Origin: Microbacterium jejuense
Lineage (GTDB): Bacteria; Actinomycetota; Actinomycetes; Actinomycetales; Microbacteriaceae
Direction of reading: 5' to 3'
Length of the DNA: 64,000 nucleotides
NCBI RefSeq assembly: GCF_019511665.1
Contig: NZ_JAEUAW010000005.1
Location: forward strand, 1 to 64,000
Shown: piece by piece, positions 9,694 through 19,367 of the stretch
Numbering within the stretch: position 1 is the stretch's first letter
Layout of the letters: every line of letters starts with the position of its first letter
Position numbers and translations under genes: made by a program
Notes under the pieces: generated by a model
What the model saw: the letters and a program-made list of their open reading frames with translations, nothing else
Database searches by the model: none
Told to the model about the DNA's origin: nothing

Positions 9694-10589
9694 CCGAGCA
9701 CCACCTCTGTTCCGATTCCCTTGCTGGTGAAGATCTCCACGAGCACCGAGTGCGGCACCCGCCCGTCGATGATCGCGGCGGTCTCGACGCCGCCTTCGAC
9801 GGCCTCCAGGCACGCCGTCATCTTCGGGATCATGCCCGACTCGAGCGTCGGCAGCATCGCCCGCAGCTCGGTCGAGTTCAAGTGCGACACGAGCGAGTCG
9901 CGGTTGGGCCAGTCGGCGTACAGCCCGGCGACGTCCGTGAGCACGACGAGCTTCGCGGCGCCGAGGGCGACGGCGAGGGCGGATGCCGCGGCATCCGCGT
10001 TCACGTTGAGCGAATGCCCCGGGTGGTCGAGGTCGGGGGCGATGCTCGACACGACGGGGATGCGCCCCGCGTCGATCTGGTCGAGGACGGGCTGCGGATC
10101 GACCTCGACGACATCGCCGACGCGGCCCAGGTCGTGCTCGACGCCCTCGATGACGACGCCGCGACGACGACCGCCGAACAGTCCGGCGTCCTCGCCGCTC
10201 AGGCCGGTCGCGACCGGGCCGTGGGCGTTGATCTTCGACACGAGCTGCGGATTGATCTGGCCGGTCAGCACCATGCGCACCACAGAGATCGCCTCGGTGC
10301 TGGTGACGCGGTATCCGCCCTTGAACTCGCTCGGGATGGCCAGGCGGTCGAGCATCGACGAGATCTGCGGACCGCCGCCGTGCACCACGACAGGCTTCAC
10401 GCCCACGTACCGGAGGTACGCGATGTCGGCCGCGAAGGCGTCCTGCAGCTCGTCCGACACCATGGCGTTGCCGCCGTACTTCACCACCACGATCTGGTCG
10501 CGGAAGCGCTTGAGCCACGGCAGCGACTCGATGAGGGTCACTGCCCGGGCGCTGGCCTCGCCGGGATCGGTCTCTTGAAGGTCGCTCAT
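9690..10589 (-). CDS. argB: Acetylglutamate kinase
   Basis: Phosphorylates N-acetylglutamate, the second step of the cyclic arginine pathway and usually the arginine-feedback point. The 299-aa amino-acid kinase shows VVKYGGNAM (38-46), [10 protein letters not shown] (67-76), and a C-terminal GMIPKM block. The ATG at 10589 overlaps the argJ stop by 4 nt. Length is typical of the arginine-sensitive type. Confidence 0.97.
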   Translation of the reverse strand: MSDLQETDPGEASARAVTLIESLPWLKRFRDQIVVVKYGGNAMVSDELQDAFAADIAYLRYVGVKPVVVHGGGPQISSMLDRLAIPSEFKGGYRVTSTEAISVVRMVLTGQINPQLVSKINAHGPVATGLSGEDAGLFGGRRRGVVIEGVEHDLGRVGDVVEVDPQPVLDQIDAGRIPVVSSIAPDLDHPGHSLNVNADAAASALAVALGAAKLVVLTDVAGLYADWPNRDSLVSHLNSTELRAMLPTLESGMIPKMTACLEAVEGGVETAAIIDGRVPHSVLVEIFTSKGIGTEVVLG

Positions 10590-11743
10590 GAGGAGTACGC
10601 GCTGTTCTCGTGGACGTAGTCGTGGGTGAGGTCGTTGGTGAGGATCGTCGCCGACGCCGCGCCGACCTTCAGGTCGATCACGAGGTCGGTCGCACGAGGC
10701 GTGAGGTCGACGTCCTCGCGCGGCGCGTCCGGGCCGCCCTGCGAGCACACGCGCACGCCGTTCATCCACACATCGACGTCGTACGGGTCGAACGCCGCCT
10801 GCGTCGTGCCGATCGCGGCGAGCACGCGGCCCCAGTTCGGGTCGTTGCCGAAGATCGCCGCCTTGAACAGGTTGTTGCGCGCCACCGAGCGGCCCACCTC
10901 GACCGCATCCTCTTCGCTCGCGGCGTTCTGCACCAGGATCGTGATGTCGTGGCTCGCGCCCTCGGCGTCGCCCTGCAGCTGCTTCGCGAGGTCCTGGCTC
11001 ACCTCGGCGAGCGCGGCCGCGAACACGTCGGGATCGGGCGTCACCCCGCTGGCGCCGCTCACCATGAGCGTCACCTGGTCGTTGGTCGACATGCAGCCGT
11101 CAGAGTCGAGCCGGTCGAATGTGCGTCCCGTCGCGTGCCGCAGCGCCGCATCGGCCTGCTCGGCCGTGAGCACGGCGTCGGTCGTGATGACCACGAGCAT
11201 CGTGGCGAGCCCGGGCGCCAGCATCCCGGCTCCCTTCGCCATGCCGCCGATCGTCCAGCCGTCGCCCGAGAACACCGACCGCTTCGGGCGCGAGTCCGTG
11301 GTCATGATCGCGAGGGATGCCGCCTCGCCGCCGTCTGCGGACAGTTGGGCGATCCCCTGCTCGGTGCCGGCGAGCACCTTGGCGCGGAAGACCTCGTCGC
11401 CGGTGCCGATGAGACCGGTGGAGCAGACGAGCACGTCGCCGGCGCTGACGCCGAGCAGCTCGGCGGCCTTCTCGGCCGTCTGATGCGTCGTCTGGAACCC
11501 GAACGAGCCGGTGAAGCAGTTGGCGCCGCCGGAGTTCAGCACGATCGCCTCGACGACGCCGTCCTGGATCACCTGCTGCGACCACAGGATCGGGTTCGCC
11601 TTGGCCCGGTTGCTCGTGAACACCGCGGCGCCGACCTTGAGCGGGCCGCGGTTGACGACCACGGCGACATCCGGCTTGCCGGTCGACTTGAGGCCGACGG
11701 CGACGCCGGCCGCTTGGAACCCCTGGGCTGCGGTGACGCTCAC
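10586..11743 (-). CDS. argJ: Bifunctional ornithine acetyltransferase/N-acetylglutamate synthase
   Basis: Recycles the acetyl group from acetylornithine to glutamate and can make N-acetylglutamate. The 385-aa proenzyme is cleaved between Ala180 and Thr181 in the motif LATML; Thr181 becomes the N-terminal nucleophile of the beta chain. The upstream KGAGM and downstream TTDA flank it as in the family. The GTG at 11743 overlaps the argC stop as GTGA. Because argJ is present, the pathway is the acetyl-cycling type. Confidence 0.96.
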   Translation of the reverse strand: MSVTAAQGFQAAGVAVGLKSTGKPDVAVVVNRGPLKVGAAVFTSNRAKANPILWSQQVIQDGVVEAIVLNSGGANCFTGSFGFQTTHQTAEKAAELLGVSAGDVLVCSTGLIGTGDEVFRAKVLAGTEQGIAQLSADGGEAASLAIMTTDSRPKRSVFSGDGWTIGGMAKGAGMLAPGLATMLVVITTDAVLTAEQADAALRHATGRTFDRLDSDGCMSTNDQVTLMVSGASGVTPDPDVFAAALAEVSQDLAKQLQGDAEGASHDITILVQNAASEEDAVEVGRSVARNNLFKAAIFGNDPNWGRVLAAIGTTQAAFDPYDVDVWMNGVRVCSQGGPDAPREDVDLTPRATDLVIDLKVGAASATILTNDLTHDYVHENSAYSS

Positions 11744-12819
11744 GGCGCGACTCCGTTCACTGTGAGCGCGGTGCCCTCGGGCAGGCCCAGCGCGATGTTC
11801 ATGGACTGCACGGCCGCGCCGGCCGTGCCCTTGACGAGGTTGTCGACCGCGGTGACGACGGCCACACGGTTCGCGGCGCGATCGATGGCGAGGCCGAGCA
11901 GCGCCGTGTTGGCGCCCAGGACGTCGGCCGTGCGCGGGAACTGCCCCTCCGGGAGCAGCTGCACGAAGGTCTCGTCGCCGTACGCGGCCTCCCACGCGCC
12001 ACGGATCTCGGCGTCGCTGACGCCCGGAGCGATCGGCGCGGTCGAGGTCGCGAGGATCCCGCGCGCCATCGGCACGAGCACCGGTGTGAAGGAGATCCGG
12101 ATGCCCTCGTCCGGGGCCGTCTCGACGTCACCGGTGCGGGCGCCCGCGCGAGCTGCGGCGAGCGCCTGCCGGATCTCGGGGATGTGCCGGTGCGTCCCCC
12201 CCACGGCATACGGGTTCGCGGTGCCGAGGATCTCGCTCGCGAGGAGATTGGCCTTGAGGCTCTTGCCGGCGCCGGAGGGGCCGACGGCGAGGACCGTGAC
12301 GATGTCGGACGGGTCGATGACGCCGGCAGCGACGCCGGGGGCGAGGCTGAGACTCACCGTCGACGCGTTGCAGCCGGGCGCGGCGATGCGCGTCGCGCCG
12401 ACGAGCCGCTCGCGCTGCTTCGCTCCGGCGACAGGCAGTTCCGGAACGCCGTACACCCAGGGCTCATGGAAGTCGCCGCCATAGAACGCGTCCCAGTCGG
12501 CCACGGATTCGAGCCGGTGGTCCGCCCCCGCGTCGATGACGAGCGGCGTGTCGCCGAGCGCGTCCGTGTACTGCCCGGACTGCCCGTGCGGCAGCGCCAG
12601 GAAGACGATGTCGTGACCCGCGAGGATCTCCGGCGTCGTGTCCTGCAGGGTCAGGTGTGCGAGCGAGCGCAGATGGGGCTGGTGCTGGATGAGCGGCTGT
12701 CCCGCGTTCGAATGCGCGGTCACGGTGCGGATCTCGACGTCGGGATGCGCGGCGAGGATCCGCAGGATCTCGCCGCCCGCATAGCCGGATGCGCCGCTGA
12801 CGGCGACCGAATATGTCAT
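11740..12819 (-). CDS. argC: N-acetyl-gamma-glutamyl-phosphate reductase
   Basis: Reduces N-acetylglutamyl phosphate to the semialdehyde with NADPH. In the 359-aa protein GASGYAG (9-15) binds the nucleotide and APGCNAST holds the catalytic Cys150. It is the first gene of argCJBDF. I chose the ATG at 12819 rather than the GTG at 12828 because the -10 hexamer TAAGGT (12827-12832) overlaps that GTG and lies 7 nt before the ATG. I found no convincing arginine-repressor box in the GC-rich 220 bp upstream. Confidence 0.96.
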   Translation of the reverse strand: MTYSVAVSGASGYAGGEILRILAAHPDVEIRTVTAHSNAGQPLIQHQPHLRSLAHLTLQDTTPEILAGHDIVFLALPHGQSGQYTDALGDTPLVIDAGADHRLESVADWDAFYGGDFHEPWVYGVPELPVAGAKQRERLVGATRIAAPGCNASTVSLSLAPGVAAGVIDPSDIVTVLAVGPSGAGKSLKANLLASEILGTANPYAVGGTHRHIPEIRQALAAARAGARTGDVETAPDEGIRISFTPVLVPMARGILATSTAPIAPGVSDAEIRGAWEAAYGDETFVQLLPEGQFPRTADVLGANTALLGLAIDRAANRVAVVTAVDNLVKGTAGAAVQSMNIALGLPEGTALTVNGVAP

Positions 12820-12826
12820 GGATTCC

Positions 12827-12832
12827 ACCTTA
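12827..12832 (-). promoter_or_regulatory. -10 element of the argCJBDF operon
   Basis: TAAGGT on the minus strand is 7 nt before the argC ATG. Read as AAGGTGG it can also pass for a Shine-Dalgarno, but the leaderless spacing is repeated at many genes here. Confidence 0.45.
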
Positions 12833-12948
12833 GAGTCTGGGTGCAGGGGCCGGAGACGGCGACGCCCGCTCGCAGACGTCCAGGACGGACGGCGTATGCG
12901 GGGTCGCCTAGAGTCGGCGCTGGCCCAGAGGGCGTCGGCGCGCGGGAA

Positions 12949-12969
12949 CGACGCTCGGGAAGAGCGTCG
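12949..12969 (-). terminator. Hairpin downstream of the epimerase gene
   Basis: Arms CGACGCTC and GAGCGTCG flank a 5-nt loop, about 70 nt past the stop of the gene at 13042. No T tract follows, so it may be a rho-assisted terminator or incidental. Confidence 0.35.
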
Positions 12970-13041
12970 GGAGTCCCTGGGTCGCCGAAGGCATGGGCCG
13001 ACGATAGCGGCCGCGTTGCGGCATCCGCAAATCGACGCGGT

Positions 13042-14022
13042 TCAGGCGCCCAGTTCGCCGAGCAGCGCGAGCTCGTCCTCGCGCGTCAGTCCGGCGCGGC
13101 GCGCGCGGTCCAGCCCTCGCGAGCGCTCGTCGGCGAGCGTGCGCTCCAGCGTCTCGCGAAGGGGACGCAGCACTCCCCCCGCTCTGCCGAACCCGTCGTT
13201 GCGATGCCGCATGAACCCGGGCATGTCGGCCGGAAGCCACAACGGCAGCGAGCGCGGACCCGACCAGTACGCCACCTCGTGATCGATGAGGAAGCCGTCG
13301 GATGCCGTCACGACGGTCCCGGAGTGGCCGCCGACCTCCCGCGCGCCCTCCAGCAGCTCGGCGAGGGTTCCGACGTCGCCCACTGCGTTGACGGTGCCCG
13401 ACCACCGGTCGGCGCCGATCCGCGCCACGAACGCGGCGACGTCGTCGACGTCGATGACCTGCGCGTGGTGGCCGTCCGTCTCGGGGACGAGCACCGGTCC
13501 CTTCCCCGCGAGCGCGAACCGCGACACCCAGTAGCCGAAGCGATCCGTCGGGTCGCCCGGTCCGACGATCAGTCCCGGGCGCACGATGGCGGCGCGGTCG
13601 CCGAGCCCGGCCCGGACCGCCCCCTCGGCGGCGACCTTGTCGCGGCCGTACTCCGACTCCTCGCCGGCCACGGTGGGCGTCAGCAGCTCGGCCGTCTCGT
13701 CCTGGCCGGGCACGTCGGCACGCGCGTACACCGACACGCTCGAGACGTAGGTCCAGTGCGCGGCGCGCGTCGCGAGAGCGGCGACCGCCGCGGCGACATG
13801 CCCCGGGTTGGACGACACATCGACGATCTCGTCCCAATCGCGGTCCGCGACCTCGGCGTACGCGTCGGGGGCGTCGCGGTCCGCGACCGCGAGCGTCGCG
13901 CCGTCGGGTGCGGGCCGGCCGCCCCGGGCGAGGCACGTGACGGCGACTCCGGCATCCCTCCACGCGTGTGCGACGCGCCCGCTCAGCCAGCCCGTCCCGC
14001 CCAGGATCAGCACATCGGTCAT
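13042..14022 (-). CDS. NAD-dependent epimerase/dehydratase family protein
   Basis: The 326-aa extended short-chain dehydrogenase-like protein begins with the Rossmann motif GGTGWLSG (8-15). YVSSVSVY (about 91-98) corresponds to the active-site serine/tyrosine region, although the usual YxxxK appears as YGRDK (about 124-128). The last ~50 residues are basic and divergent. Substrate cannot be assigned. It is a single gene between pheT and argC; the long open frames on the opposite strand are codon-bias shadows. Confidence 0.8.
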   Translation of the reverse strand: MTDVLILGGTGWLSGRVAHAWRDAGVAVTCLARGGRPAPDGATLAVADRDAPDAYAEVADRDWDEIVDVSSNPGHVAAAVAALATRAAHWTYVSSVSVYARADVPGQDETAELLTPTVAGEESEYGRDKVAAEGAVRAGLGDRAAIVRPGLIVGPGDPTDRFGYWVSRFALAGKGPVLVPETDGHHAQVIDVDDVAAFVARIGADRWSGTVNAVGDVGTLAELLEGAREVGGHSGTVVTASDGFLIDHEVAYWSGPRSLPLWLPADMPGFMRHRNDGFGRAGGVLRPLRETLERTLADERSRGLDRARRAGLTREDELALLGELGA

Positions 14023-14053
14023 GACATCAGCAAAGCAGGTGCGCGATGCGCAC

Positions 14054-14086
14054 GGCAGGCGTTCCGCCGTCGGCGGAACGCCTGCC
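14054..14086 (-). terminator. pheST terminator hairpin
   Basis: A perfect 15-bp inverted repeat with a 3-nt loop (arm GGCAGGCGTTCCGCC) begins 12 nt after the pheT stop. It has no clear T tract, as is common in high-GC actinobacteria. Confidence 0.75.
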
Positions 14087-14098
14087 TGTCGTCGTGGA

Positions 14099-16633
14099 CT
14101 AGTCGCGGATCGTCGCGCCGAAGCGCTCGGCGGCGACGGCGACGCCGGCGAGCTTCGCCTCGGTCGCCTCGGCGGCGGTCAGCGTGCGGTCGGCGGCGCG
14201 GAAGCGCAGCGCGAACGTCAGGCTCTTGGACCCGTCGGGAACGCCCTGGCCGCGGTAGTCGTCGACCAGGCGCACCGACTCGAGCAGATCGCCCGCACCC
14301 TCGACGAGAGCGGCGCGCACGTCGGCGGCAGGAACGTAGGCCGCCAGCACGAGCGAGACGTCCTGCGTGGCCGCCGGGAAGCCCGACAGCGATGCCGCCA
14401 CGACCTTCTCCCCCGCGAGCGACAGCACGAGGTCGAGATCCAGCTCGGCCACGATGACGCGACCGGGAAGATCGGATGCCTCGGCCACCGCCGGCAGCAG
14501 CTCACCCACGTAGCCCACCTCGGTGCCTCCGACGCTCAGCACGCCGGTGCGTCCCGGGTGCAGCGCGGCGCGCTCGCCCTGTGCCACGTCGATCGTGACG
14601 CCCGCGGCCGCGGCGATCGTGCGCACGGCGTCCAGCGCGTCGGCGAGCTCGGCGGTCACCGGCGACGTCCCGGGCTGCTTCGCGACGAGATGGCCGGTCA
14701 GCAGCACGGCCACGTGCCGGCGCTGCGGCGGGATCGAGGCATCCAGCTCGGCCAGCGTCGCGGCGTCCGGGCGCACGGCCAGCGGCGGCACGAACGACGT
14801 GCCGTACTGCGCGCCGGGCTTCGGCAGGAACACGAGTCCGGTCTCGAACAGCGACAGGTCGGTCAGACCGCGCGACACGTTGCGGTGCGCGACCTGCAGC
14901 AGCCCCGGGATCAGCGTGCGACGCAGGAACGGTGCCTGGCCGTCGAGCGCGTTCGCGAGCTTGATGCTCGGCAGGTGCGCGCCCGAGGCCGAGCCGTGCA
15001 GGTCGTTCTGCTCCTCGGTGGTGAATCCGAACGAGGGGGTCTCGACGTAGCCGGCGGCGGCGAGCGCGTTCGCCACACGACGGCGGCCGAGCTGCAGCGG
15101 CGTGAGGCCGCGCCCCGAGGGCGGCAGCGGCAGGTGCGACGGGATGCGGTCGTACCCCTCGATGCGGGCGACCTCCTCGGCCAGCGTCCACTTGTCGGTG
15201 AGGTCGGGGCGCCAGGACGGCGGGATGACCTGCCAGCCCTCTTCGTCCTCCGCCCCGACGACGTCGCAGCCGATGAGACGCAGGGCACCCTCGATCTCGC
15301 CCGGCGTGTAGTCGACGCCGATGAGTCGCTGCACGAACGTGGGAGGCAGGGCGATGCCCGGGATGAACACCTCCGCGTACAGCGCGCCGCCGAGCTCCTC
15401 GTCGCTGGTGCCGCCGGCGTATTCGACCATGAGGTCGGCGACGCGGCGGGCCGCGACGAAGGGCACCAGGGGGTCGACGCCGCGCTCGAAGCGGCGCGAC
15501 GCCTCACTGGGCAGCTTGTGCCGCCGGGCCGTGCGCGCGATCGAGACGGTGTCGAACGTCGCGGCCTCGATGAGCACGTTGCGCGTGGTCTCGCTCATCT
15601 CGGTCGTACCACCGCCCATGACGCCGGCCAAGCCGATGGGGCCGGACTCGTCGGTGATGAGCAGATCCTCGGGGTCGAGAGTGCGCACCTTGCCGTCGAG
15701 GGTCTCGAGCTTCTCGCCCGCTGCCGCGCGGCGCACCGTGATGCCGCCCTGCAGCTTGTCGAGGTCATAGCCGTGGATGGGCTGGCCGAGCTCGATCATC
15801 ACGTAGTTCGTGATGTCGATGAGGATGCCGAGGCTCCGGATGCCCGCGAGCGACAGACGCGCGATCATCCAGGCCGGAGTGGGCTTGGTGGGGTCGACAT
15901 CGCGCACCACGCGCGCCACGAACTCGGACGCGCCGACCCGGCCGCGGATGGGCGCCTGGTCGTCCACGGTGATCGGGAAGCCGGAGCCCGGCGCGAGCTC
16001 CTCCCACGGCCGCTCGGCGGGGTCGCGGAAGGCCGCGCCGGTCGAGTGCGAGTACTCGCGGGCGACACCGCGGATCGACAGCGCATAGCCGCGGTCGGGC
16101 GTCACGTTGATGTCGACGGCGACGTCGTCGAGCCCCAGCAGCGCGATCGCGTCGGCGCCGACCGGCGCGTCGATGCCGAGTTCGACCAGGCGCAGGATGC
16201 CGCTGTGCTCTTCGCCGAGGCCGAGCTCGCGCGCGGAGGCGATCATGCCGTCCGACACGTGGCCGTACGTCTTGCGGGCAGCGATGGGGAACGGACCGGG
16301 CAGCACCGCACCCGGAAGGGTCACCACGACCTTGTCGCCGACGAAGAAGTTGCGGGCGCCGCACACGATGCCGTGCACGGCGTCGCCGCCGTCGGCCGCG
16401 GTCTCGCCGTCTGGCGCGACGCGCACCTGACACCAGCGGATCGTCTTGCCGTTGGACTGCGGCTCCTCGACGAACTCGAGCACCTCGCCCACGACGATCG
16501 GGCCCTGCAGGTCGAACCGGTGAACGTCCTCCTCTTCGAAGCCGACGCGCACGAGCGCCGCGAGGACGTCCTCGGGCGAGGCGTCGGCCGGGACGTCGGC
16601 GTACTCACGAAGCCATGAGAGCGGGACGCGCAT
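14099..16633 (-). CDS. pheT: Phenylalanine--tRNA ligase beta subunit
   Basis: The beta subunit of the alpha2-beta2 PheRS handles tRNA binding and editing. The 844-aa protein has the N-terminal tRNA-binding (EMAP-like) domain at about 40-150 (GIVCGARNFFVGDKV), B3/B4 editing region, B5 DNA-binding-like domain, and the C-terminal FDX-ACB anticodon-binding domain (about 750-844, FPAATQDVSLVL). The ATG at 16633 shares one base with the pheS stop (TGATG), so translation is coupled. Confidence 0.97.
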   Translation of the reverse strand: MRVPLSWLREYADVPADASPEDVLAALVRVGFEEEDVHRFDLQGPIVVGEVLEFVEEPQSNGKTIRWCQVRVAPDGETAADGGDAVHGIVCGARNFFVGDKVVVTLPGAVLPGPFPIAARKTYGHVSDGMIASARELGLGEEHSGILRLVELGIDAPVGADAIALLGLDDVAVDINVTPDRGYALSIRGVAREYSHSTGAAFRDPAERPWEELAPGSGFPITVDDQAPIRGRVGASEFVARVVRDVDPTKPTPAWMIARLSLAGIRSLGILIDITNYVMIELGQPIHGYDLDKLQGGITVRRAAAGEKLETLDGKVRTLDPEDLLITDESGPIGLAGVMGGGTTEMSETTRNVLIEAATFDTVSIARTARRHKLPSEASRRFERGVDPLVPFVAARRVADLMVEYAGGTSDEELGGALYAEVFIPGIALPPTFVQRLIGVDYTPGEIEGALRLIGCDVVGAEDEEGWQVIPPSWRPDLTDKWTLAEEVARIEGYDRIPSHLPLPPSGRGLTPLQLGRRRVANALAAAGYVETPSFGFTTEEQNDLHGSASGAHLPSIKLANALDGQAPFLRRTLIPGLLQVAHRNVSRGLTDLSLFETGLVFLPKPGAQYGTSFVPPLAVRPDAATLAELDASIPPQRRHVAVLLTGHLVAKQPGTSPVTAELADALDAVRTIAAAAGVTIDVAQGERAALHPGRTGVLSVGGTEVGYVGELLPAVAEASDLPGRVIVAELDLDLVLSLAGEKVVAASLSGFPAATQDVSLVLAAYVPAADVRAALVEGAGDLLESVRLVDDYRGQGVPDGSKSLTFALRFRAADRTLTAAEATEAKLAGVAVAAERFGATIRD

Positions 16634-17682
16634 CAGACCACCATTCCGAACTGCTCGCTGAAGCGGACATCGCCCTCGGCCATGTCGCGCATGTCCTGGA
16701 CGTCGCTGCGGAACATGAGCGTCCGCTCGATGCCCATGCCGAATGCGAAGCCCGAGTACTCCTCCGGGTCGATCCCCGCCGCGCGCAGCACGTTGGGGTT
16801 GATCATGCCGCAGCCGCCCCACTCGATCCAGCGCGCGCCGCCCTTGAAGGTGGGGTGCCACAGGTCGAGCTCGGCCGAGGGCTCGGTGAAGGGGAAGAAG
16901 TTGGCGCGGAAGCGCGTCTTCGCCTCGGCGCCGAACAGCACCTTGGCGGCGTGATCGAGCGTGCCCTTGAGGTGCGCCATCGTGATGCCCTTGTCGACGA
17001 CGATGCCCTCGAACTGGGTGAAGACGGGCAGGTGCGTGGCGTCGAACTCGTCGGTGCGGTACACGCGACCCGGGCACAGCACGTACAGCGGCAGGTCGCG
17101 CTCGAGCATCGAGCGCACCTGGACGGGGCTCGTGTGCGTGCGCATCACGAGATGCCGCTCGACGGGGTCGACGAAGAACGTGTCCTGCATCTGACGCGCC
17201 GGGTGGTCGACGTCGAAGTTCAGCGCGTCGAAGTTGAACCACTCGTGCTCGAGCTCGGGGCCCTCGGCGATCTCCCACCCCATGCCGACGAAGATGTCGG
17301 CGATCTGCTCCTGCAGGAGAGAGATGGGATGCCGCGCCCCGACGCGCGCGCGTGCCGCCAGTGCGGTGATGTCGACGCGTTCGGCTTCGAGCCGGGCGGC
17401 GGTCTCGGCGGCGGCGAGCTCGTCCTCCCGCGCCGCGAGCGCCTGGTTGACGCGTCCCCGGGCCTGGCCGACGAGCTTGCCGAACTCGGCCTTCTTGTCG
17501 TTGGGCACGTCGCGCAGCCGCGCGTTGAGCTTCGCCAGCGGCGAGCCCTCTGCGGTGTGCGCGGACCGCGCGGACCTGAGCGCCGCAGTGTCGGTCGCAC
17601 CGGCGATCGCTGCGAGGGCGGCGTCGACGGCGGCGTTCACCGCCTCGGGCGTGATGTCGAGAGTTTCGGGAGCGTCGGACAC
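16633..17682 (-). CDS. pheS: Phenylalanine--tRNA ligase alpha subunit
   Basis: The catalytic alpha subunit of PheRS. The 349-aa class II synthetase has an N-terminal coiled-coil arm (about 1-100, the tRNA-binding segment) and a catalytic domain with HPISLLQ (about 117), motif 2 around CPGRVYRTDEFDATH, and motif 3 GFAFGMGIERTLM near the C-terminus. The start is GTG at 17682, 8 nt after TAGACT (-10). The tyrS and pheST loci both lie within 15 kb of the rRNA operon. Confidence 0.97.
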   Translation of the reverse strand: MSDAPETLDITPEAVNAAVDAALAAIAGATDTAALRSARSAHTAEGSPLAKLNARLRDVPNDKKAEFGKLVGQARGRVNQALAAREDELAAAETAARLEAERVDITALAARARVGARHPISLLQEQIADIFVGMGWEIAEGPELEHEWFNFDALNFDVDHPARQMQDTFFVDPVERHLVMRTHTSPVQVRSMLERDLPLYVLCPGRVYRTDEFDATHLPVFTQFEGIVVDKGITMAHLKGTLDHAAKVLFGAEAKTRFRANFFPFTEPSAELDLWHPTFKGGARWIEWGGCGMINPNVLRAAGIDPEEYSGFAFGMGIERTLMFRSDVQDMRDMAEGDVRFSEQFGMVV

Positions 17683-17690
17683 GAAGAACG

Positions 17691-17696
17691 AGTCTA
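17691..17696 (-). promoter_or_regulatory. -10 element of pheST
   Basis: TAGACT on the minus strand, 8 nt before the GTG start of pheS at 17682. Confidence 0.5.
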
Positions 17697-17745
17697 CCGA
17701 CGGCGAGAGGCGCGGCCGTCGCCCGTCAACGCCGCGCGGGCTGCG

Positions 17746-18654
17746 TCACCACCCGCTGGCGTCGTATTTTCCGAGGCCGCGCTGCGCCGCGATCGTCTCG
17801 GTGGCCGTCGCGGGCTCACCGCCGCCGTCGTCGAGCGTGACGACCTTCGGCGAGCGGCGCGTTCGCTTCTCGACGAGGTAGGCGACGTACGAGAGTGCGA
17901 GACACATCGCCACGTAGATCGATCCGCCGACGATCGCCGCGGGGATCAGCGGCGAGTGGTACACCGCGTTGGATCCGAGCAGCTTGATGACATAGAGGAG
18001 CTCGTGGTACGTGATGATGAACCCGAGCGCGGTGTCCTTCAGCGTGACGACGAGCTGCGAGATGATCACCGGCAGCATGGCTCGGATGGCCTGCGGCAGC
18101 AGGATGAGACGCAGGACGCCGCTCTTGCGGAGGCCGATGGCGTAGCCGGCTTCGCTCTGGCCCCGGGGCAGCGATTCGACGCCGGCGCGGATCACCTCCG
18201 CGAGCACCGAACCGTTGTAGGCGATGAGCGCGATCACGACCGCCCAGTACGGCGTCATCCTGATGTCGATGACGGGCAGTCCGTAGTACAGCAGCATCAT
18301 GAAGATCAGCACCGGAATCGCGCGCAGGATCTCGACGATCCACCCGACCGGCAGCCGGATCCACGCGTGGTCCGACAGGCGTCCGATCGCCAGCACGAAG
18401 CCCAGGATCAACGCCCCGACAGCCGCCACTGCGAACGCCGACAGGGTGTTGACGACGCCTTCGCCGATGAGGGCCCAGATCTGGGTGTAGGAGAAGATCG
18501 CCCACTTCTCGGGGCTGAACTGGCCGGTCTCGGCGAACCGCCACACGACCCAGCCCAGCAGGGCGAGGACGACGATGACCGTGATGATGCCCAGGATGCG
18601 GTTGCGGACGACGGCCTTCGGCCCGGGGACGTCGTACAGGACGGAGCCGCTCAT
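17746..18654 (-). CDS. gluD: Amino-acid ABC transporter permease (GluD-like)
   Basis: Inner-membrane permease of a polar amino-acid importer. The 302-aa protein has a helix at about 18-40, the HisM/GltK-type permease core with five helices, and the EAA loop (SLPRGQSEAGYAIGLRKSGVLR) that docks on the ATPase. A ~40-residue soluble tail follows. It is the last gene of the four-gene gluABCD-like operon. The ATG at 18654 overlaps the preceding permease stop by 4 nt. The substrate is most likely glutamate by gene order, as in Corynebacterium gluABCD. Confidence 0.85.
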   Translation of the reverse strand: MSGSVLYDVPGPKAVVRNRILGIITVIVVLALLGWVVWRFAETGQFSPEKWAIFSYTQIWALIGEGVVNTLSAFAVAAVGALILGFVLAIGRLSDHAWIRLPVGWIVEILRAIPVLIFMMLLYYGLPVIDIRMTPYWAVVIALIAYNGSVLAEVIRAGVESLPRGQSEAGYAIGLRKSGVLRLILLPQAIRAMLPVIISQLVVTLKDTALGFIITYHELLYVIKLLGSNAVYHSPLIPAAIVGGSIYVAMCLALSYVAYLVEKRTRRSPKVVTLDDGGGEPATATETIAAQRGLGKYDASGW

Positions 18655-19298
18655 CGTGCGATCCTCCACTTGCGCTCGAGGATCCGTTGCAGCCACGCGA
18701 GCAGCAGCACCAGAACCACGAAGATCACCATGACCCACAGCAGGACGACCAGCTGGTTCTCGCCTCGCTCGCTGAGCCACGCACGCGCCGAGCCGAGGTT
18801 GAGGACCGAGAATCCCGCGGCGACCGTCGTGTTCTTCAGCAGCGCGATGAAGACGCTCATCATGGGCGGGATGACCGACCGGGTGGCCTGCGGCAGCACC
18901 ACGAACGACATCACCTGCCCGAACGACAGGCCGAGCGCTCGAGCGGCCTCGGCCTGGCCCACCGGCACGGTGTTCACACCGGAGCGGATCGTCTCGGCGA
19001 CATAGGTCGCGGTGTAGATGCCGAGGGCGGCCGTCGCCAGCGCGATGGCAGACACGCGCTGCTGCAGCAGGATCGGGAGGCAGAACGCGAAGAAGAACAT
19101 CACGAGCGTGAGCGGAGTGTTGCGGATCCAGTTGACGTACACGGCTCCGACCGACCGTGCGATCGGGATCGGCGACACCCGCATCGCACCGACGATGAAG
19201 CCGAGCACGAGGGCGATCAGCCCACCGCCGAAGAACAGCACCAGCGTGCCGCCGATGGCCTCTCCCCACAGGTCGAGGTTGTCCGTGATGACGCCCAT
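18651..19298 (-). CDS. gluC: Amino-acid ABC transporter permease (GluC-like)
   Basis: First of the two permeases, 215 aa with about five membrane helices and the docking loop TVPVGQAEAARALGLSFGQ (about 111-129). It pairs with the next permease to form the channel and is translationally coupled to it (ATGA). A strong hairpin at 19331-19362 separates it from the binding-protein gene, which probably lowers permease expression relative to the lipoprotein. Confidence 0.87.
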   Translation of the reverse strand: MGVITDNLDLWGEAIGGTLVLFFGGGLIALVLGFIVGAMRVSPIPIARSVGAVYVNWIRNTPLTLVMFFFAFCLPILLQQRVSAIALATAALGIYTATYVAETIRSGVNTVPVGQAEAARALGLSFGQVMSFVVLPQATRSVIPPMMSVFIALLKNTTVAAGFSVLNLGSARAWLSERGENQLVVLLWVMVIFVVLVLLLAWLQRILERKWRIAR

Positions 19299-19330
19299 CG
19301 AGTCCCTTTTCTCTCCTGATCCGCCGAGGG

Positions 19331-19362
19331 TGGCGCGGCGGCGCCGAAGCGCCGCCGCGCCA
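19331..19362 (-). terminator. Intra-operon hairpin between gluB and gluC
   Basis: A perfect 14-bp stem (arm TGGCGCGGCGGCGC) with a CGAA tetraloop begins 5 nt after the gluB stop. The position after the solute-binding-protein gene suggests partial termination or 3'-end protection rather than an operon end, since gluC follows within 70 nt on the same strand. Confidence 0.7.
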
Positions 19363-19367
19363 TGGCA

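Noticed and set aside
13808..16618. 936-codon plus-strand open frame
   Set aside because: Antisense to pheT and the epimerase gene, both clearly real; composition is Arg/His/Asp-rich without domains.
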